Of a stretch of 64,000 nucleotides of DNA, positions 41,229 through 49,289 are shown in pieces (the first letter of the stretch is position 1; each line of letters starts with the position of its first letter). This DNA comes from JAWOLE01 sp963815655 (GTDB taxonomy: Bacteria > Acidobacteriota > Thermoanaerobaculia > UBA5066 > Gp7-AA6): positions 2,790,001 through 2,854,000 of the forward strand of contig CAWFHK010000001.1 in assembly GCA_963815655.1 (NCBI GenBank), given 5' to 3'. Made by a program: the position numbers and the translations under genes. The notes below the pieces were generated by a model. The model was not told the DNA's origin, did no database searches, and saw only the letters and a list, made by a program, of their open reading frames with translations.

Positions 41229-41795
41229 TCAGTCCTTGATGACCTTCTCGAGGCGGCCCGTGTTGGCGTCGACGAGGATGGTCACAGGGGCGTTCTTGTA
41301 GTTCTTCGAGTAGCTGATGTTCCAGGTCGCGTGCCGCTCGTGGTTGAACGCGGTCTGGATCATCACGATGTACCCCTCCCCGATGTATTTCTCGCCGTGC
41401 TCCTTCGCGACCGCGTAGAGCTTCGCGCCGTCGCGCAGGAAATCGGCCTTCAAGTCGGGAAGCCGGGCCGCGGCCTGTGGATCGGTCGAGCACGTCAGCG
41501 ACCCGCGGAACGTATTGACCATGAAGTTCGTCTTCGCCTCCGCCGAATAGAACATCAGGTTCCACGAGGCGGAGGTCCCGTTCGCCTTGAGCGGCCCGAG
41601 CACAGTGTTCCCCAGCCTCGCCGGGACCACGTCCTTCTTCCACGCTTTCGCGAGCTTCTCCCCCATCGCGTAAATCTCCGAAAGCGTCGGCTCCGGATTC
41701 TTCAGCTGCTCCGCCTTGCACGCCTCCGCCGCCGAGACGCTCCTCGCCGCCGCCGCCGAAACCGCGAGCGCCAGAACAAGTGCCCATCTCTTCAT
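41229..41795 (-). CDS. Secreted protein of unknown function (188 aa)
   Basis: A signal peptide (residues 1-22, ALVLALAVSAAAARSVSA) leads a small periplasmic protein. TILVDANTGRLEKVIKD at the C-terminus resembles the end of PepSY-type domains, and two Cys (residues about 26 and 101) may pair. YAMGEKLAKAWKKDVVPARL near residue 42 begins the folded part. Function unknown. It is transcribed alone; the tRNA-Asn gene lies about 120 nt upstream on the same strand. Confidence 0.75.
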   Translation of the reverse strand: MKRWALVLALAVSAAAARSVSAAEACKAEQLKNPEPTLSEIYAMGEKLAKAWKKDVVPARLGNTVLGPLKANGTSASWNLMFYSAEAKTNFMVNTFRGSLTCSTDPQAAARLPDLKADFLRDGAKLYAVAKEHGEKYIGEGYIVMIQTAFNHERHATWNISYSKNYKNAPVTILVDANTGRLEKVIKD

Positions 41796-41916
41796 CTCTT
41801 CCCTCCCATCCTCAGCGCGCCAACTCGACGGCCGCTTCCCCGGAGCATGTCACGACTGACCGTCGGACTCGGCGGCGCGACGAAGTCGGGATGCCGACGC
41901 AAAGCCTGGAGATGAA

Positions 41917-41991
41917 TGGCTCCTCAGGTAGGATTTGAACCTACAACCCCCCGGTTAACAGCCGGGTGCTCTGCCGTTGAGCTACTGAGGA
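41917..41991 (-). tRNA. tRNA-Asn (GTT anticodon)
   Basis: Minus-strand cloverleaf with acceptor TCCTCAG/CTGAGGA, anticodon stem-loop CCGGCTGTTAACCGG and T-loop GGTTCAAATCC. The discriminator is G and CCA is encoded. Confidence 0.97.
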
Positions 41992-42007
41992 AAAGAGCGG
42001 ATCGGGG

Positions 42008-42036
42008 AGAGTAGCGGACGGCGGCGGGGGTGTCAA
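42008..42036 (-). promoter_or_regulatory. tRNA-Asn promoter
   Basis: On the minus strand a perfect TTGACA (42036-42031), a 17-bp spacer and TACTCT (42013-42008) lie 16 bp before the tRNA. The -35 box overlaps the last codons and stop of the GTPase gene. Confidence 0.8.
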
Positions 42037-42530
42037 CCGGCGAGCATCAGCCGGGCGAGATCCAGGAAGGCTTCCTCGACTCCCCCTCCGGTCTTCGCGC
42101 TGGTTTTGAAGACCGGCCAGCCGCGCTGGAACAGGGCCTCGAGGGCAGCGTCGTCCACTTCCCATTTCTCCGTCAGGTCGGACTTGTTGACCATGAGGAC
42201 GAAGGGGACCTTGCCGGCGGCTTCCTGGGTGCGGCTCTGGAGGGCGACGGCCTGGTCGAGCGTCTCGCGGCGGGTCCCGTCCACGACGAGGACGTAGCCA
42301 GCGGAGCCGCGCAGGTAGGAGGCCCGCAGCTTCTGGAACTCGTCCTCGCCGTAGATGTCCCACAGCAGAAGCTCCAGCTTCTCGTCGCCGGGCGCGACCT
42401 CTTTCTTGTCCACTTTCACGCCGATCGTGCTGTGGTACTTGTCGGAGAACGCGCTCTTGACGAAGCGCGAGACGAGGCTCGTCTTGCCGACGGCGTACGC
42501 GCCGAGCATGCAGACCTTCTTCTGGATCAT
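42033..42530 (-). CDS. Ras-like small GTPase (MglA/Rup type)
   Basis: A 165-aa small GTPase with all G motifs: G1 GAYAVGKTSLV (residues 10-20), the switch I Thr in KYHSTIGVKV, G3 LLLWDIYGEDEFQKL (DxxG), G4 MVNKSDLTEKW and G5 KTSAKTGGGVEEAF. It has no membrane anchor. Bacterial members often control polarity or envelope assemblies with cognate regulators. It sits 4 nt after the OmpA-family gene, last in an operon with a coiled-coil protein. Confidence 0.93.
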   Translation of the reverse strand: MIQKKVCMLGAYAVGKTSLVSRFVKSAFSDKYHSTIGVKVDKKEVAPGDEKLELLLWDIYGEDEFQKLRASYLRGSAGYVLVVDGTRRETLDQAVALQSRTQEAAGKVPFVLMVNKSDLTEKWEVDDAALEALFQRGWPVFKTSAKTGGGVEEAFLDLARLMLAG

Positions 42531-42534
42531 CGCT

Positions 42535-44280
42535 TCATCCCTTCACCGGGACGGCGCGGAAAGACACGCTTCGGTTCAATTGCCTGTCCTCCTCGGTGTG
42601 TTCTTCGCGAATCGGCTGCGTGGCTCCGACGCCGGCCGCGGCGAGGTTCTTCGTCTCGAGCCCTGCCTCGCGCAGGGCGGCCGCGACACGCTCGGCGCGG
42701 CGGCGGGAGAGGGCGAGGTTCGCTTCACTCGTTCCCTCGCTGTCGCCGCGTCCGACGACCTCGACACGGATCTCCTTGCCGGCGGCCGCCGCGAGCTCCG
42801 CCAGGGAAGCGAGGTCGCGCGCGGCGTCCGCGACATTGGCGGTTTCGCCCGGAGAGAGCTCGGAGGATCCTCGCGCGAAGAGGATGAGTTTCGCTTTGAG
42901 CGCCGTTCGCGCAGCCTCGAAGCTCTTCGAGTCGGTGTCGGTCAGGCCGCGATCGTCGAACCGCGTCACGCCCGCGACGGCCCGCCATCGCCTCCCCGCC
43001 TCTGCGATCCACGCGTGGGAAGCCTCGCCGGCAGCCAGGAGAACGCCGTCCTGCACGCGAAGCGTCACGGAGCCGGGCGCTTCGAGGAAGGTCCGCGCCC
43101 TCGCCGCGATGAGCTCCGGCTCGAGGCTCTGGTAAGGCTTCCAGCTCGCCCGCACGTCGTCCGAGCGAAGGTTCGACGCCGGGAGCAGCGCCGCCGGATC
43201 GGCCGCGAGCGGGTCGCGCAGGCCCGCCACGAAGTACCTCCCGTCGCGCCTCCCGGCCGACGACACGACGATCCCCGGCTGCGCCGCCAGGCGGGCGACG
43301 TACGCGTCCCAGCGCCGGCTCCGCCTCACCGAGAAGAACACGAGGACGCCGGCGACGGCGAGGACGACCGCGAGCGCCGCCCAGAGCGGACGGCGGGAGC
43401 GCTTGCGGACGGCGGCGGCCGCGCCCTCCGCGCCGGCCTGCTGCTGCGTCTTCAGGCAGGCTTCGAGGTCGCCGCGGCTCCCTTCGAACGGCGCGGCGTC
43501 CCCCTGGAACTCCGCGAGCGCGCGGGCCTGGTCGCGGTGGATCTTCTCGATCGCCTCCGTGAAGACCCCGCGCAGCTCGCGCGGCGGGTTCCCCCGGATG
43601 ACGCCCGCGAGTATCGCGCGCGGCCCCTGCTCGACCCAGACGTTGAACGGCCCGACCTGGAACGCGTGAAGGCCGCCGTCTTCCTTTCCGCCGAACGAGT
43701 CGTGTACGAAGTCCCGGATCGCCGTCAGCATCCCGGAGATCATGTCGGCGTCCTGGACGCCGGCCTCTCCCGCGCTCACATGCTGGAGGAGCAGGCCGGT
43801 CTCGCGATGGATGAGAAAGACCTGCTCGACGCGGAAGAGGAGCGTGCGCAGGAGAACGACTTCGGAAAAGGACTTCCCGGTCCGCCACGCCTCGAGCCGC
43901 CACTTCATTCCCTGGGCGGAGAAGCTCTGCCCCAGCGTCTGGTTGAGCGATTCGAGCATCTCCTCGAGCGTGCTCGCGATGGACTTGCGGATCGCCGGGC
44001 CCATGACCGGAAAGAGCGCGTCCACCAGGACCCCGGGATCCTTGCGCACGGAGCGGACGATGGCTTCCTCGACCGTCGGCAGGAGAGCGTCAGTCAGTTG
44101 CCGGTCTTCCCGCGAGCGGATCGCGATCGCCTCCGGCAGGACCCGGCCGACGTCCTCGGCGCGGCTCTGCGGGTCCTCCAGCCTCCGCTGGAGACGGACG
44201 ACCTCCGCCTCGTCCGCCGCGAGCAGGAGCCCGCGAAGCTCGGAGAGCGGATCGTCGCCCGTCTTTACGGGGTTATCCAT
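42535..44280 (-). CDS. OmpA-family protein with internal membrane helix
   Basis: A 581-aa protein. The first 290 residues are cytoplasmic-type and helix-rich. One membrane helix lies near 315 (LWAALAVVLAVAGVLVFF). Then come BON-like repeats (about 345-450) and a C-terminal OmpA peptidoglycan-binding domain: VEVVGRGDSEGTSEANLALS and RRRAERVAAALREAGL, ending AVPVKG. It would link the cytoplasm to peptidoglycan. The GTPase 4 nt downstream is an obvious cytoplasmic partner for the N-terminal domain. The ATG at 44280 is 19 nt after the coiled-coil gene. Confidence 0.88.
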   Translation of the reverse strand: MDNPVKTGDDPLSELRGLLLAADEAEVVRLQRRLEDPQSRAEDVGRVLPEAIAIRSREDRQLTDALLPTVEEAIVRSVRKDPGVLVDALFPVMGPAIRKSIASTLEEMLESLNQTLGQSFSAQGMKWRLEAWRTGKSFSEVVLLRTLLFRVEQVFLIHRETGLLLQHVSAGEAGVQDADMISGMLTAIRDFVHDSFGGKEDGGLHAFQVGPFNVWVEQGPRAILAGVIRGNPPRELRGVFTEAIEKIHRDQARALAEFQGDAAPFEGSRGDLEACLKTQQQAGAEGAAAAVRKRSRRPLWAALAVVLAVAGVLVFFSVRRSRRWDAYVARLAAQPGIVVSSAGRRDGRYFVAGLRDPLAADPAALLPASNLRSDDVRASWKPYQSLEPELIAARARTFLEAPGSVTLRVQDGVLLAAGEASHAWIAEAGRRWRAVAGVTRFDDRGLTDTDSKSFEAARTALKAKLILFARGSSELSPGETANVADAARDLASLAELAAAAGKEIRVEVVGRGDSEGTSEANLALSRRRAERVAAALREAGLETKNLAAAGVGATQPIREEHTEEDRQLNRSVSFRAVPVKG

Positions 44281-44299
44281 GGACGGCCTTGGCGGGGCC

Positions 44300-44926
44300 T
44301 CATTCCTTGCCGGGGGCCTTCAAGTCGTTGGTCAGGCGCATCGCGGCTTCCGTGAAGACGCCGGCGAGCGCCGACCTGTCGGTCTTCTCCGCGCGAAGCT
44401 CCTTGATCTCGCGCGAGAGGGCCGTCGCCGTTTCCTTGATCCTGTTGCGGATCTCGTCGGTCAGCGCCTTGGATTGATCGAGGATCTGCTGGCGCAGTTC
44501 CCGCTGGTTCTTCGTCGTGACGTCGTCGAGCTGCGCGAGCTTCTTCTCGAGCGCCCGGGCGGACTCGCGGATCTCGCGCGACAGCTCCTTGCCCGATTCG
44601 GTCCGCTCCCCCTGCTCGGCCTTGACGCGATCCGACAGGGATTCGACCTCCTTGCGGATGAAGGCCTCGAGGGAATCGAACCGCTTCTTCGCTTCGGCCC
44701 GGGAGTCGGACGTTTCCTTCAAGAGCCTCTCCTCGAGGCGCGCGAATCTCTTCTCGAAGTCGTTGACCTGCGAGCCGAAGAGGATGTCGCGGATCTTCTC
44801 GAGATTCCCCCCGCCGGCCGCGTCGGCCGCGGAGGCCGCCTCGGGCGAGCCGCCCTTCTTGCGATCGGCCGCGGTTCCCGGCCCGTTGCCTCCGGAGTTC
44901 TTCTTCGGATCTTCCGTGGTCATCAT
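44300..44926 (-). CDS. Cytoplasmic coiled-coil protein
   Basis: A 208-aa soluble protein. Residues 1-40 are disordered (Gly/Ala/Lys). DILFGSQVNDFEKRFARLEE near 55 resembles the start of bacterial proteins tied to OmpA/GTPase clusters, and residues 60-190 form a long coiled coil (SLSDRVKAEQGERTESGKEL, REIKELRAEKTDRSAL). It ends with EAAMRLTNDLKAPGKE. The ATG pair at 44923/44926 is the natural start. It may act as effector or scaffold for the GTPase/OmpA pair. Confidence 0.8.
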   Translation of the reverse strand: MMTTEDPKKNSGGNGPGTAADRKKGGSPEAASAADAAGGGNLEKIRDILFGSQVNDFEKRFARLEERLLKETSDSRAEAKKRFDSLEAFIRKEVESLSDRVKAEQGERTESGKELSREIRESARALEKKLAQLDDVTTKNQRELRQQILDQSKALTDEIRNRIKETATALSREIKELRAEKTDRSALAGVFTEAAMRLTNDLKAPGKE

Positions 44927-44982
44927 GCGCCTGCCCGCCTTTCGTTTCGAATGCGCCTTGCCCGCCGCCGCGCCCCGCCGTT

Positions 44983-45426
44983 TCACCGCGATCCCGATTT
45001 CTCCGCCCGCTTGCGCTCGCGTCTCCGCAGATTGTTGGACCTCGCTCGCTGCAGGACGGCCTGTTTCTCCTCGTGAACGAGCGTCTGGATCTCGAGGAGG
45101 AGGATCCTCCTCGATCCGACGCAGACCGCCGAGGCCTCGAGCTGGAAGTCCGCGCCCATCTCGCCGGTCTCCGTCCAGAGACCCGACCGCCGCCGGCCGG
45201 GCCCGCGGTACTTCCAGAAATCGTCCGCGTCGGTCAGGAAGTTCTCGAGGAACGGGGAGCCGAGGGCCCGGCCCAGCGTCTCCGGCGCGGAGACGGCGCC
45301 GGGACGAAACCTCCGGAACCACTCCGGGACGGTCCCGACCGGCCGCAGCGTCCCGGCGGAGTCCTCCTCGAGAACGGCCACCTCGAGGGCCGCCAGAAGC
45401 TCGTCGCCGATCGATTCCTCGGTCAT
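44983..45426 (-). CDS. Hypothetical protein of the GTPase/OmpA operon (147 aa)
   Basis: A soluble 147-aa protein starting MTEESIGDELLAALEVAVLE. The segment WFRRFRPGAVSAPETLGRAL near 35 and FLENFLTDADDFWKYRGPGR near 60 suggest a compact fold, and the last 25 residues are strongly basic (RRRERKRAEKSGSR), perhaps membrane- or nucleic-acid-facing. I do not recognise it. It is first in the run to the coiled-coil, OmpA and GTPase genes, so it likely shares their process. Confidence 0.7.
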   Translation of the reverse strand: MTEESIGDELLAALEVAVLEEDSAGTLRPVGTVPEWFRRFRPGAVSAPETLGRALGSPFLENFLTDADDFWKYRGPGRRRSGLWTETGEMGADFQLEASAVCVGSRRILLLEIQTLVHEEKQAVLQRARSNNLRRRERKRAEKSGSR

Positions 45427-45464
45427 TTCCGCCTTCCGAAGGAGGGAGTGTCTTAACACAATCG

Positions 45465-45494
45465 AGGTGGTAGGTGGTAGGTGCTTCACCTGCC
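45465..45494. repeat. Short heptamer element, word GGTGGTA
   Basis: AGGTGGTAGGTGGTAGGTG is followed after a 3-nt loop by CACCTGCC. The stop codon of the neighbouring lipoprotein gene lies within it. Confidence 0.7.
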
Positions 45495-45926
45495 CACGAC
45501 CTCCCAGGTGGCGAAGGCCACCTTCCAGCGGCCGCCTTCGGGAACGAGGCGCACGTCGAAGCGGTAGGTCGAGGCGGACGGAAAGAAGCGGTCGAGGCCC
45601 CCCAGCTTGCGGGGCTGGCCGGAGAACTCGGCGCGGAACGTGACGCGGGCCGCCTCGGGCGCGCGGTCGATCTCCACGTCGGCGAGCCGGACGTCCACGA
45701 TCTCATAAGCGGCAAAGACGCGGCGCAGCGTCTCGCCGACGTCGGCGGAGGACTGCCCTTCGGCGTCGCGGTAGTCCGTTGTCAGGTTCTCGACGACGGC
45801 CCGGGAGTCGCGCGCCTGCGCCGCTTTCACGACGCGGTCGAGCGTCGCGCGGACGGGATCGCTCTCGCGGCGGCAGGCGGCGGAGAACAACAGCAGGATC
45901 AGGAAGAACTTCGATGACGGCCTCAC
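45486..45926 (-). CDS. Lipoprotein with NTF2/SnoaL-like fold
   Basis: A GTG start with GGAGG upstream gives 146 aa: a lipoprotein signal (FFLILLLFSAAC, Cys17 lipidated), then RATLDRVVKAAQARDSRAVV and YEIVDVRLADVEID, ending YRFDVRLVPEGGRWKVAFAT. This helix-then-sheet pattern matches NTF2/SnoaL-like periplasmic proteins. No catalytic residues are clear. It is divergent from the hemerythrin gene across 45 bp. Confidence 0.78.
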   Translation of the reverse strand: MRPSSKFFLILLLFSAACRRESDPVRATLDRVVKAAQARDSRAVVENLTTDYRDAEGQSSADVGETLRRVFAAYEIVDVRLADVEIDRAPEAARVTFRAEFSGQPRKLGGLDRFFPSASTYRFDVRLVPEGGRWKVAFATWEVVGR

Positions 45927-45971
45927 GGGCCTCCATTCTCCCTTGTTCGCGGGCGTGAAAAGATCCCGCGA

Positions 45972-46418
45972 GTGGATCCCGAAGACATGAGACCCGAGGA
46001 CCTGGCCCGGGAGCACCGGCACCTGGACGATCTCTTCGGACGATTCCTGGGAGCCGCCCAGGCGGGCGACGCCGTGTCGGCCCGCGAAGCGATCCGCGCT
46101 TTCGACGAGGCGCTCCGCCTCCACACCGCCGAGGAGGAGCGCGGGCTCCTCGCTCCGCGCGCGAGCGGAGGCCACAGGCTCATCCCCCCGGAGACGGAGA
46201 CGGCCGCGCAGCGGCTCCACCGCGAGCTGCTCCTCGAGCACGTGCAGATTCGCGAGCTCTCGGCGATGATCCGGCATCTCCTCGACGAAAAGAACGACCT
46301 CGAGGGGGCGCGCCGCCTCGCTCCGAATCTCGCCCGCCGCTGGGACGCGCACACATCCCGCGAGGAGAGGGATCTCTTCCCCGGATGGAGGGCCGATGGC
46401 GAAAGCTCCTCTGAGTGA
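45972..46418 (+). CDS. Hemerythrin-like domain protein
   Basis: A 148-aa four-helix protein with the His/Glu ligands of a hemerythrin-type di-iron site: AREHRHLDDLFGRF, LRLHTAEEERGL, RLHRELLLEHVQIREL and DAHTSREERDLFPGW. It probably senses or binds O2 or NO, or stores iron. The GTG at 45972 or the ATG at 45987 may be the start; neither has a strong ribosome site. It converges on yjbQ across a 22-bp tandem repeat. Confidence 0.9.
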   Translation: MDPEDMRPEDLAREHRHLDDLFGRFLGAAQAGDAVSAREAIRAFDEALRLHTAEEERGLLAPRASGGHRLIPPETETAAQRLHRELLLEHVQIRELSAMIRHLLDEKNDLEGARRLAPNLARRWDAHTSREERDLFPGWRADGESSSE

Positions 46419-46454
46419 AGCGAAGGATCCGCCTCGCGCCTCTGACAGCCGGAG

Positions 46455-46598
46455 CAGATCCCTCGCTGCGCTCGGGATGACAAGAAGCTGCGCTCGGGAT
46501 GACAAGAAGCTGCGCTCGGAATGACAAGAAGCTGCGCTCGGAATGACAAGAAGCTGCGCTCGGAATGACAAGAAGCTGCGCTCGGGATGACAAGAAGA
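46455..46598. repeat. 22-bp tandem repeat derived from the TGTCATTCCGAGCG family
   Basis: Six copies of a 22-bp unit (TGCGCTCGGRATGACAAGAA plus GC) start at 46467; copies differ only at one R position and at the end of the last unit. The flank GGAGCAGATCCCTCGC is the rest of the dispersed element. It is likely to change copy number. The 46419-46616 gap holds nothing else. Confidence 0.93.
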
Positions 46599-46616
46599 GC
46601 GATGGCGATCGCGGGT

Positions 46617-47021
46617 CTACTTTGCCGCGAGGGTTGCGACGCGGACGGTGCGGTCGCGCGGGCCGTCGAGCTCGATCAGGAAGATCCCCTGCCAGCGGCC
46701 CAGAACCGGCCGGCCCTTCTCGAGCGGGACGAGGCAGGAGACGCCAATCGCCTCGGAGAGGAAGTGGGCGGGGGAATTGCCTTCGCCGTGGTCGAAGCGG
46801 ACGCCCGGGACCCAGGCCGCGAGCGCCCGCTCGACGTCGCCCGTCACGTCCTCGTCCCAGTTCTCCCCGACGGTCACCGCGGCGGTCGTGTGGGGAAGTG
46901 AAACGAGGAGCGCGCCCTCGGCGGCCCCGAGCTTCGCCGCCGCCTTCGCGACCTGTTCGGTGATGTCGTGCCGCTCGATCTTCTTCTTCGTCTGGATCTG
47001 AAACTCGACGGAGGAGCTCAT
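46617..47021 (-). CDS. yjbQ: YjbQ/UPF0047 family protein (secondary thiamine-phosphate synthase activity)
   Basis: A 134-aa soluble protein of the YjbQ family, members of which can weakly replace ThiE. Diagnostic motifs are SLPHTTAAVTVGENWD near residue 41 with the conserved His, and FDHGEGNSPAHFLSEAIG near 76, followed by GRWQGIFLIELDGPRDR. The physiological reaction is not settled. It lies 28 nt downstream of the transglycosylase gene, with a palindromic repeat between. Confidence 0.93.
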   Translation of the reverse strand: MSSSVEFQIQTKKKIERHDITEQVAKAAAKLGAAEGALLVSLPHTTAAVTVGENWDEDVTGDVERALAAWVPGVRFDHGEGNSPAHFLSEAIGVSCLVPLEKGRPVLGRWQGIFLIELDGPRDRTVRVATLAAK

Positions 47022-47045
47022 TGGGGAAGACTAGCCGACTGTCGG

Positions 47046-47092
47046 CCCCTCACCCCGGCCCTCTCCCGCCGGGAGAGGGGGAAGAGGGGTAG
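47046..47092. repeat. CCCTCTCCC-type palindromic repeat
   Basis: CCCCTCACCCCGGCCCTCTC continuing CCGCCGGGAGAGGGGGAAGAG. The stop and last residues (SPSPGGRGPG) of the lytic transglycosylase are encoded by it. Confidence 0.9.
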
Positions 47093-49263
47093 AGCTCGCG
47101 GTACGACTCGGCGTAGAGCAGGACGCGGCGGACGTAGTCGCGGGTCTCGTAGGCGGGATGCGACTCGAAGACCTCGTCGTCGTCGGAGTTGGCGTTCTCC
47201 TTGAGGACGCGGGCCATGCGCGTGGGACCGCCGTTGTAGGCCGCGAGGGCGAAGAGAGCCTTTCCGCCGAAGCGGTTGAGAAGCTGCCTGAAGTACGCCG
47301 CGCCCAGCCGCGCGTTGACGCCCGGATCGTAGAGGAACGCCTCGCGGTAGCGCGCGCGAAGGATGGAGCGGACGAGGCTCTTCGCCGTCGCCGGCATCAA
47401 CTGCATCAAGCCGAGCGCGCCGGCGCGCGAGCGCGCCCGCGGCTCGAAGACGCTCTCCTGCCGCACGAGGGCGCGCAGGAGGGACGGGTCGAGACCGAAC
47501 TCCCTCGCGCGGCCGCCCACCAGGCCGTTCTCCTCGATCGGATAGTAGAGCCTCCTCCAGCCGTCCGGCACGCGACCCTCGGAGGCGGTGCCCAGATCCG
47601 GAAACGCCCGGCGCGCGGCCTCGGTCGCCGCCGGGAACCGGCCGAGCGCGAACTCCGCCTCGGCGAGCCTCAGGTCGCGGCCCCGGGAGGGCTCGAGCGC
47701 CCGGGCCTCGACGGCCGCCTCCTCGAACATCCGCAAGCGGAGCAGCTCGTCCGTCCTGCGGAACGTCGCGGTCGCGACGGAAGGGTCCGCCAGCAGGACC
47801 GGCCTGGGCGCCGGAAGGGGCTGGACCCGGCGGCGCGCGAAGAGCGCGTAGACGTCGGCGGGATCCGCCGAGGCGAGCGACTGGTAGAGCGGCACGGCTT
47901 CGCTCCGGCGCCCCTCCCGTTCGAGGCAGCGGCCGCGCCAGTAGGACAGCCGCCTCTGCCGCGCCCCGTCCGTGTAGATCCCGGCGAGCGTCTCCATTCG
48001 ATCGCGGGCGGCCGCGAAGTCGCGCCGCCGGTACGAGTCCCACGCCAGTCTCCAGAGCGCCTCGAACCCGGCGGTCGAGCCAGGGCTCTCGCGCACGACC
48101 GCCCGGGCGCGCGCGGCCGCGTCCTCGAAGCGATCCGCGTCGCAGTCCAGGCGGATCAACCGGACGAGCGCTCCCACGCGGACCGGCGGCGGCGCGGGCG
48201 GCGCGGCGAGAGGAAGCAGGGCGCTCCGGGCGGCGACGGCGGCCGGATCCGCCGCGGTGAGCTTCGACACGCGTTTCCTCGCTCGATCGAGCTGGAGATC
48301 GACGCGAAAGAGCCTCGCCTCGAAGTCCGCGGCGCTCCCGTCGCGGGCAACGGCGGCCGCCGCCCGCAGGGCCGCCGGGGCGTGCCCCAGGCGGGCCTCG
48401 CCTCGCGCCAGGGCGAGCTCATTCACGGAGCGCTCCGACGGCGCCCAGAGAGCGGGCCGGCCTGTTCGCAGGAGCCGGACACCCTGCTCGACGCTTCCGG
48501 TGGAGACGAGGAGGGCTCCCAGCCGGCCCCGGTCCGCGGGCTTCAGGAGCGCCTCTTCCTGCCGGAGCGCGCGGCGCGCGAAACCGGGAGCCCTCTCCGG
48601 CGTGATCCCCGCGAACAGCAGGTCGCGGGATGCCGCCCGGACGGCGGCGGTGTCCTTCAGGGCGAGACCCAGGCGGATTCGCTCGGTCGCGATCGCGGCG
48701 GCTTCCGATCCCGTCGCGCCGGTGGCCGCCCGCGAAAGGACCGCCGCCGCTCCCCGCGGGTCGCCGCTCTTCTCGAGAGCGCCCGCCAGGACGCGGCCCG
48801 CCGACGCGCGCCCCGCGAACGGCTCGTCCGTCTCGAAGGCCGCGCGGATCTCGCGCGCGGCCTCCGCGTGGAGGCCCGCCGCGTCGAGGGCCCGCGCCAG
48901 GGCGATCCGCCGGTACGGCTCCAATCCCACGGCCGCGGCCGGAGCCAGGCGCAGGCGCCGCACCGCGGCCGCGAATTCCTTCCGCCGCAGGTCGTCGCCC
49001 GCCAGGAGAAACGCGATGCGCGCTTCCCAGGCGCGCTCGCCCGATTTGACCCGGATCGCTTCCAGAGCCTGCTCCGCCTCGGGACGCTGACCCGCCTCGA
49101 GCAGGTCGGCCGCGCGCGCGAACGCGGCGTCGAAGTCCGGCGGAGAGGGATGAGAGCCGACGTCGCCGCGGGTCGGAACGCTCGCCAGGAATACCAGGGC
49201 GGCGACGGCGAATCGGATGATCGGGTGATCCGATGATCGGGTGATCGGAAGAGCCTCCGTCAA
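47050..49263 (-). CDS. Soluble-type lytic murein transglycosylase
   Basis: A 737-aa Slt70-like enzyme cleaving peptidoglycan with 1,6-anhydro formation. Residues 40-570 are helical repeats of the U-shaped domain. The catalytic SLT domain follows: LRALVRQESVFEPRARSRAG with the catalytic Glu, ALGLMQLMPATAKSL, and ALFALAAYNGGPTRMARVL. The TTG at 49263 overlaps the GAF-gene stop as TTGA. The first 17 residues (ALPITRSSDHPIIR) come from an 8-nt repeat array, so the original start may have been overwritten; the signal-like FAVAALVFLASVPTRG begins just after. The C-terminus is also repeat-encoded. Confidence 0.88.
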   Translation of the reverse strand: MTEALPITRSSDHPIIRFAVAALVFLASVPTRGDVGSHPSPPDFDAAFARAADLLEAGQRPEAEQALEAIRVKSGERAWEARIAFLLAGDDLRRKEFAAAVRRLRLAPAAAVGLEPYRRIALARALDAAGLHAEAAREIRAAFETDEPFAGRASAGRVLAGALEKSGDPRGAAAVLSRAATGATGSEAAAIATERIRLGLALKDTAAVRAASRDLLFAGITPERAPGFARRALRQEEALLKPADRGRLGALLVSTGSVEQGVRLLRTGRPALWAPSERSVNELALARGEARLGHAPAALRAAAAVARDGSAADFEARLFRVDLQLDRARKRVSKLTAADPAAVAARSALLPLAAPPAPPPVRVGALVRLIRLDCDADRFEDAAARARAVVRESPGSTAGFEALWRLAWDSYRRRDFAAARDRMETLAGIYTDGARQRRLSYWRGRCLEREGRRSEAVPLYQSLASADPADVYALFARRRVQPLPAPRPVLLADPSVATATFRRTDELLRLRMFEEAAVEARALEPSRGRDLRLAEAEFALGRFPAATEAARRAFPDLGTASEGRVPDGWRRLYYPIEENGLVGGRAREFGLDPSLLRALVRQESVFEPRARSRAGALGLMQLMPATAKSLVRSILRARYREAFLYDPGVNARLGAAYFRQLLNRFGGKALFALAAYNGGPTRMARVLKENANSDDDEVFESHPAYETRDYVRRVLLYAESYRELYPSSPSPGGRGPG

Positions 49264-49289
49264 TCGCTCGATGATCCGATCACCGATCG
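49214..49289. repeat. Inverted array, 8-nt words GATGATCG/GGTGATCC
   Basis: The left arm (49214-49248) alternates GATGATCG and GGTGATCC/G. A shorter inverted arm lies at 49269-49289. It spans the junction of two translationally coupled genes and encodes the end of one and the start of the other. Confidence 0.85.
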
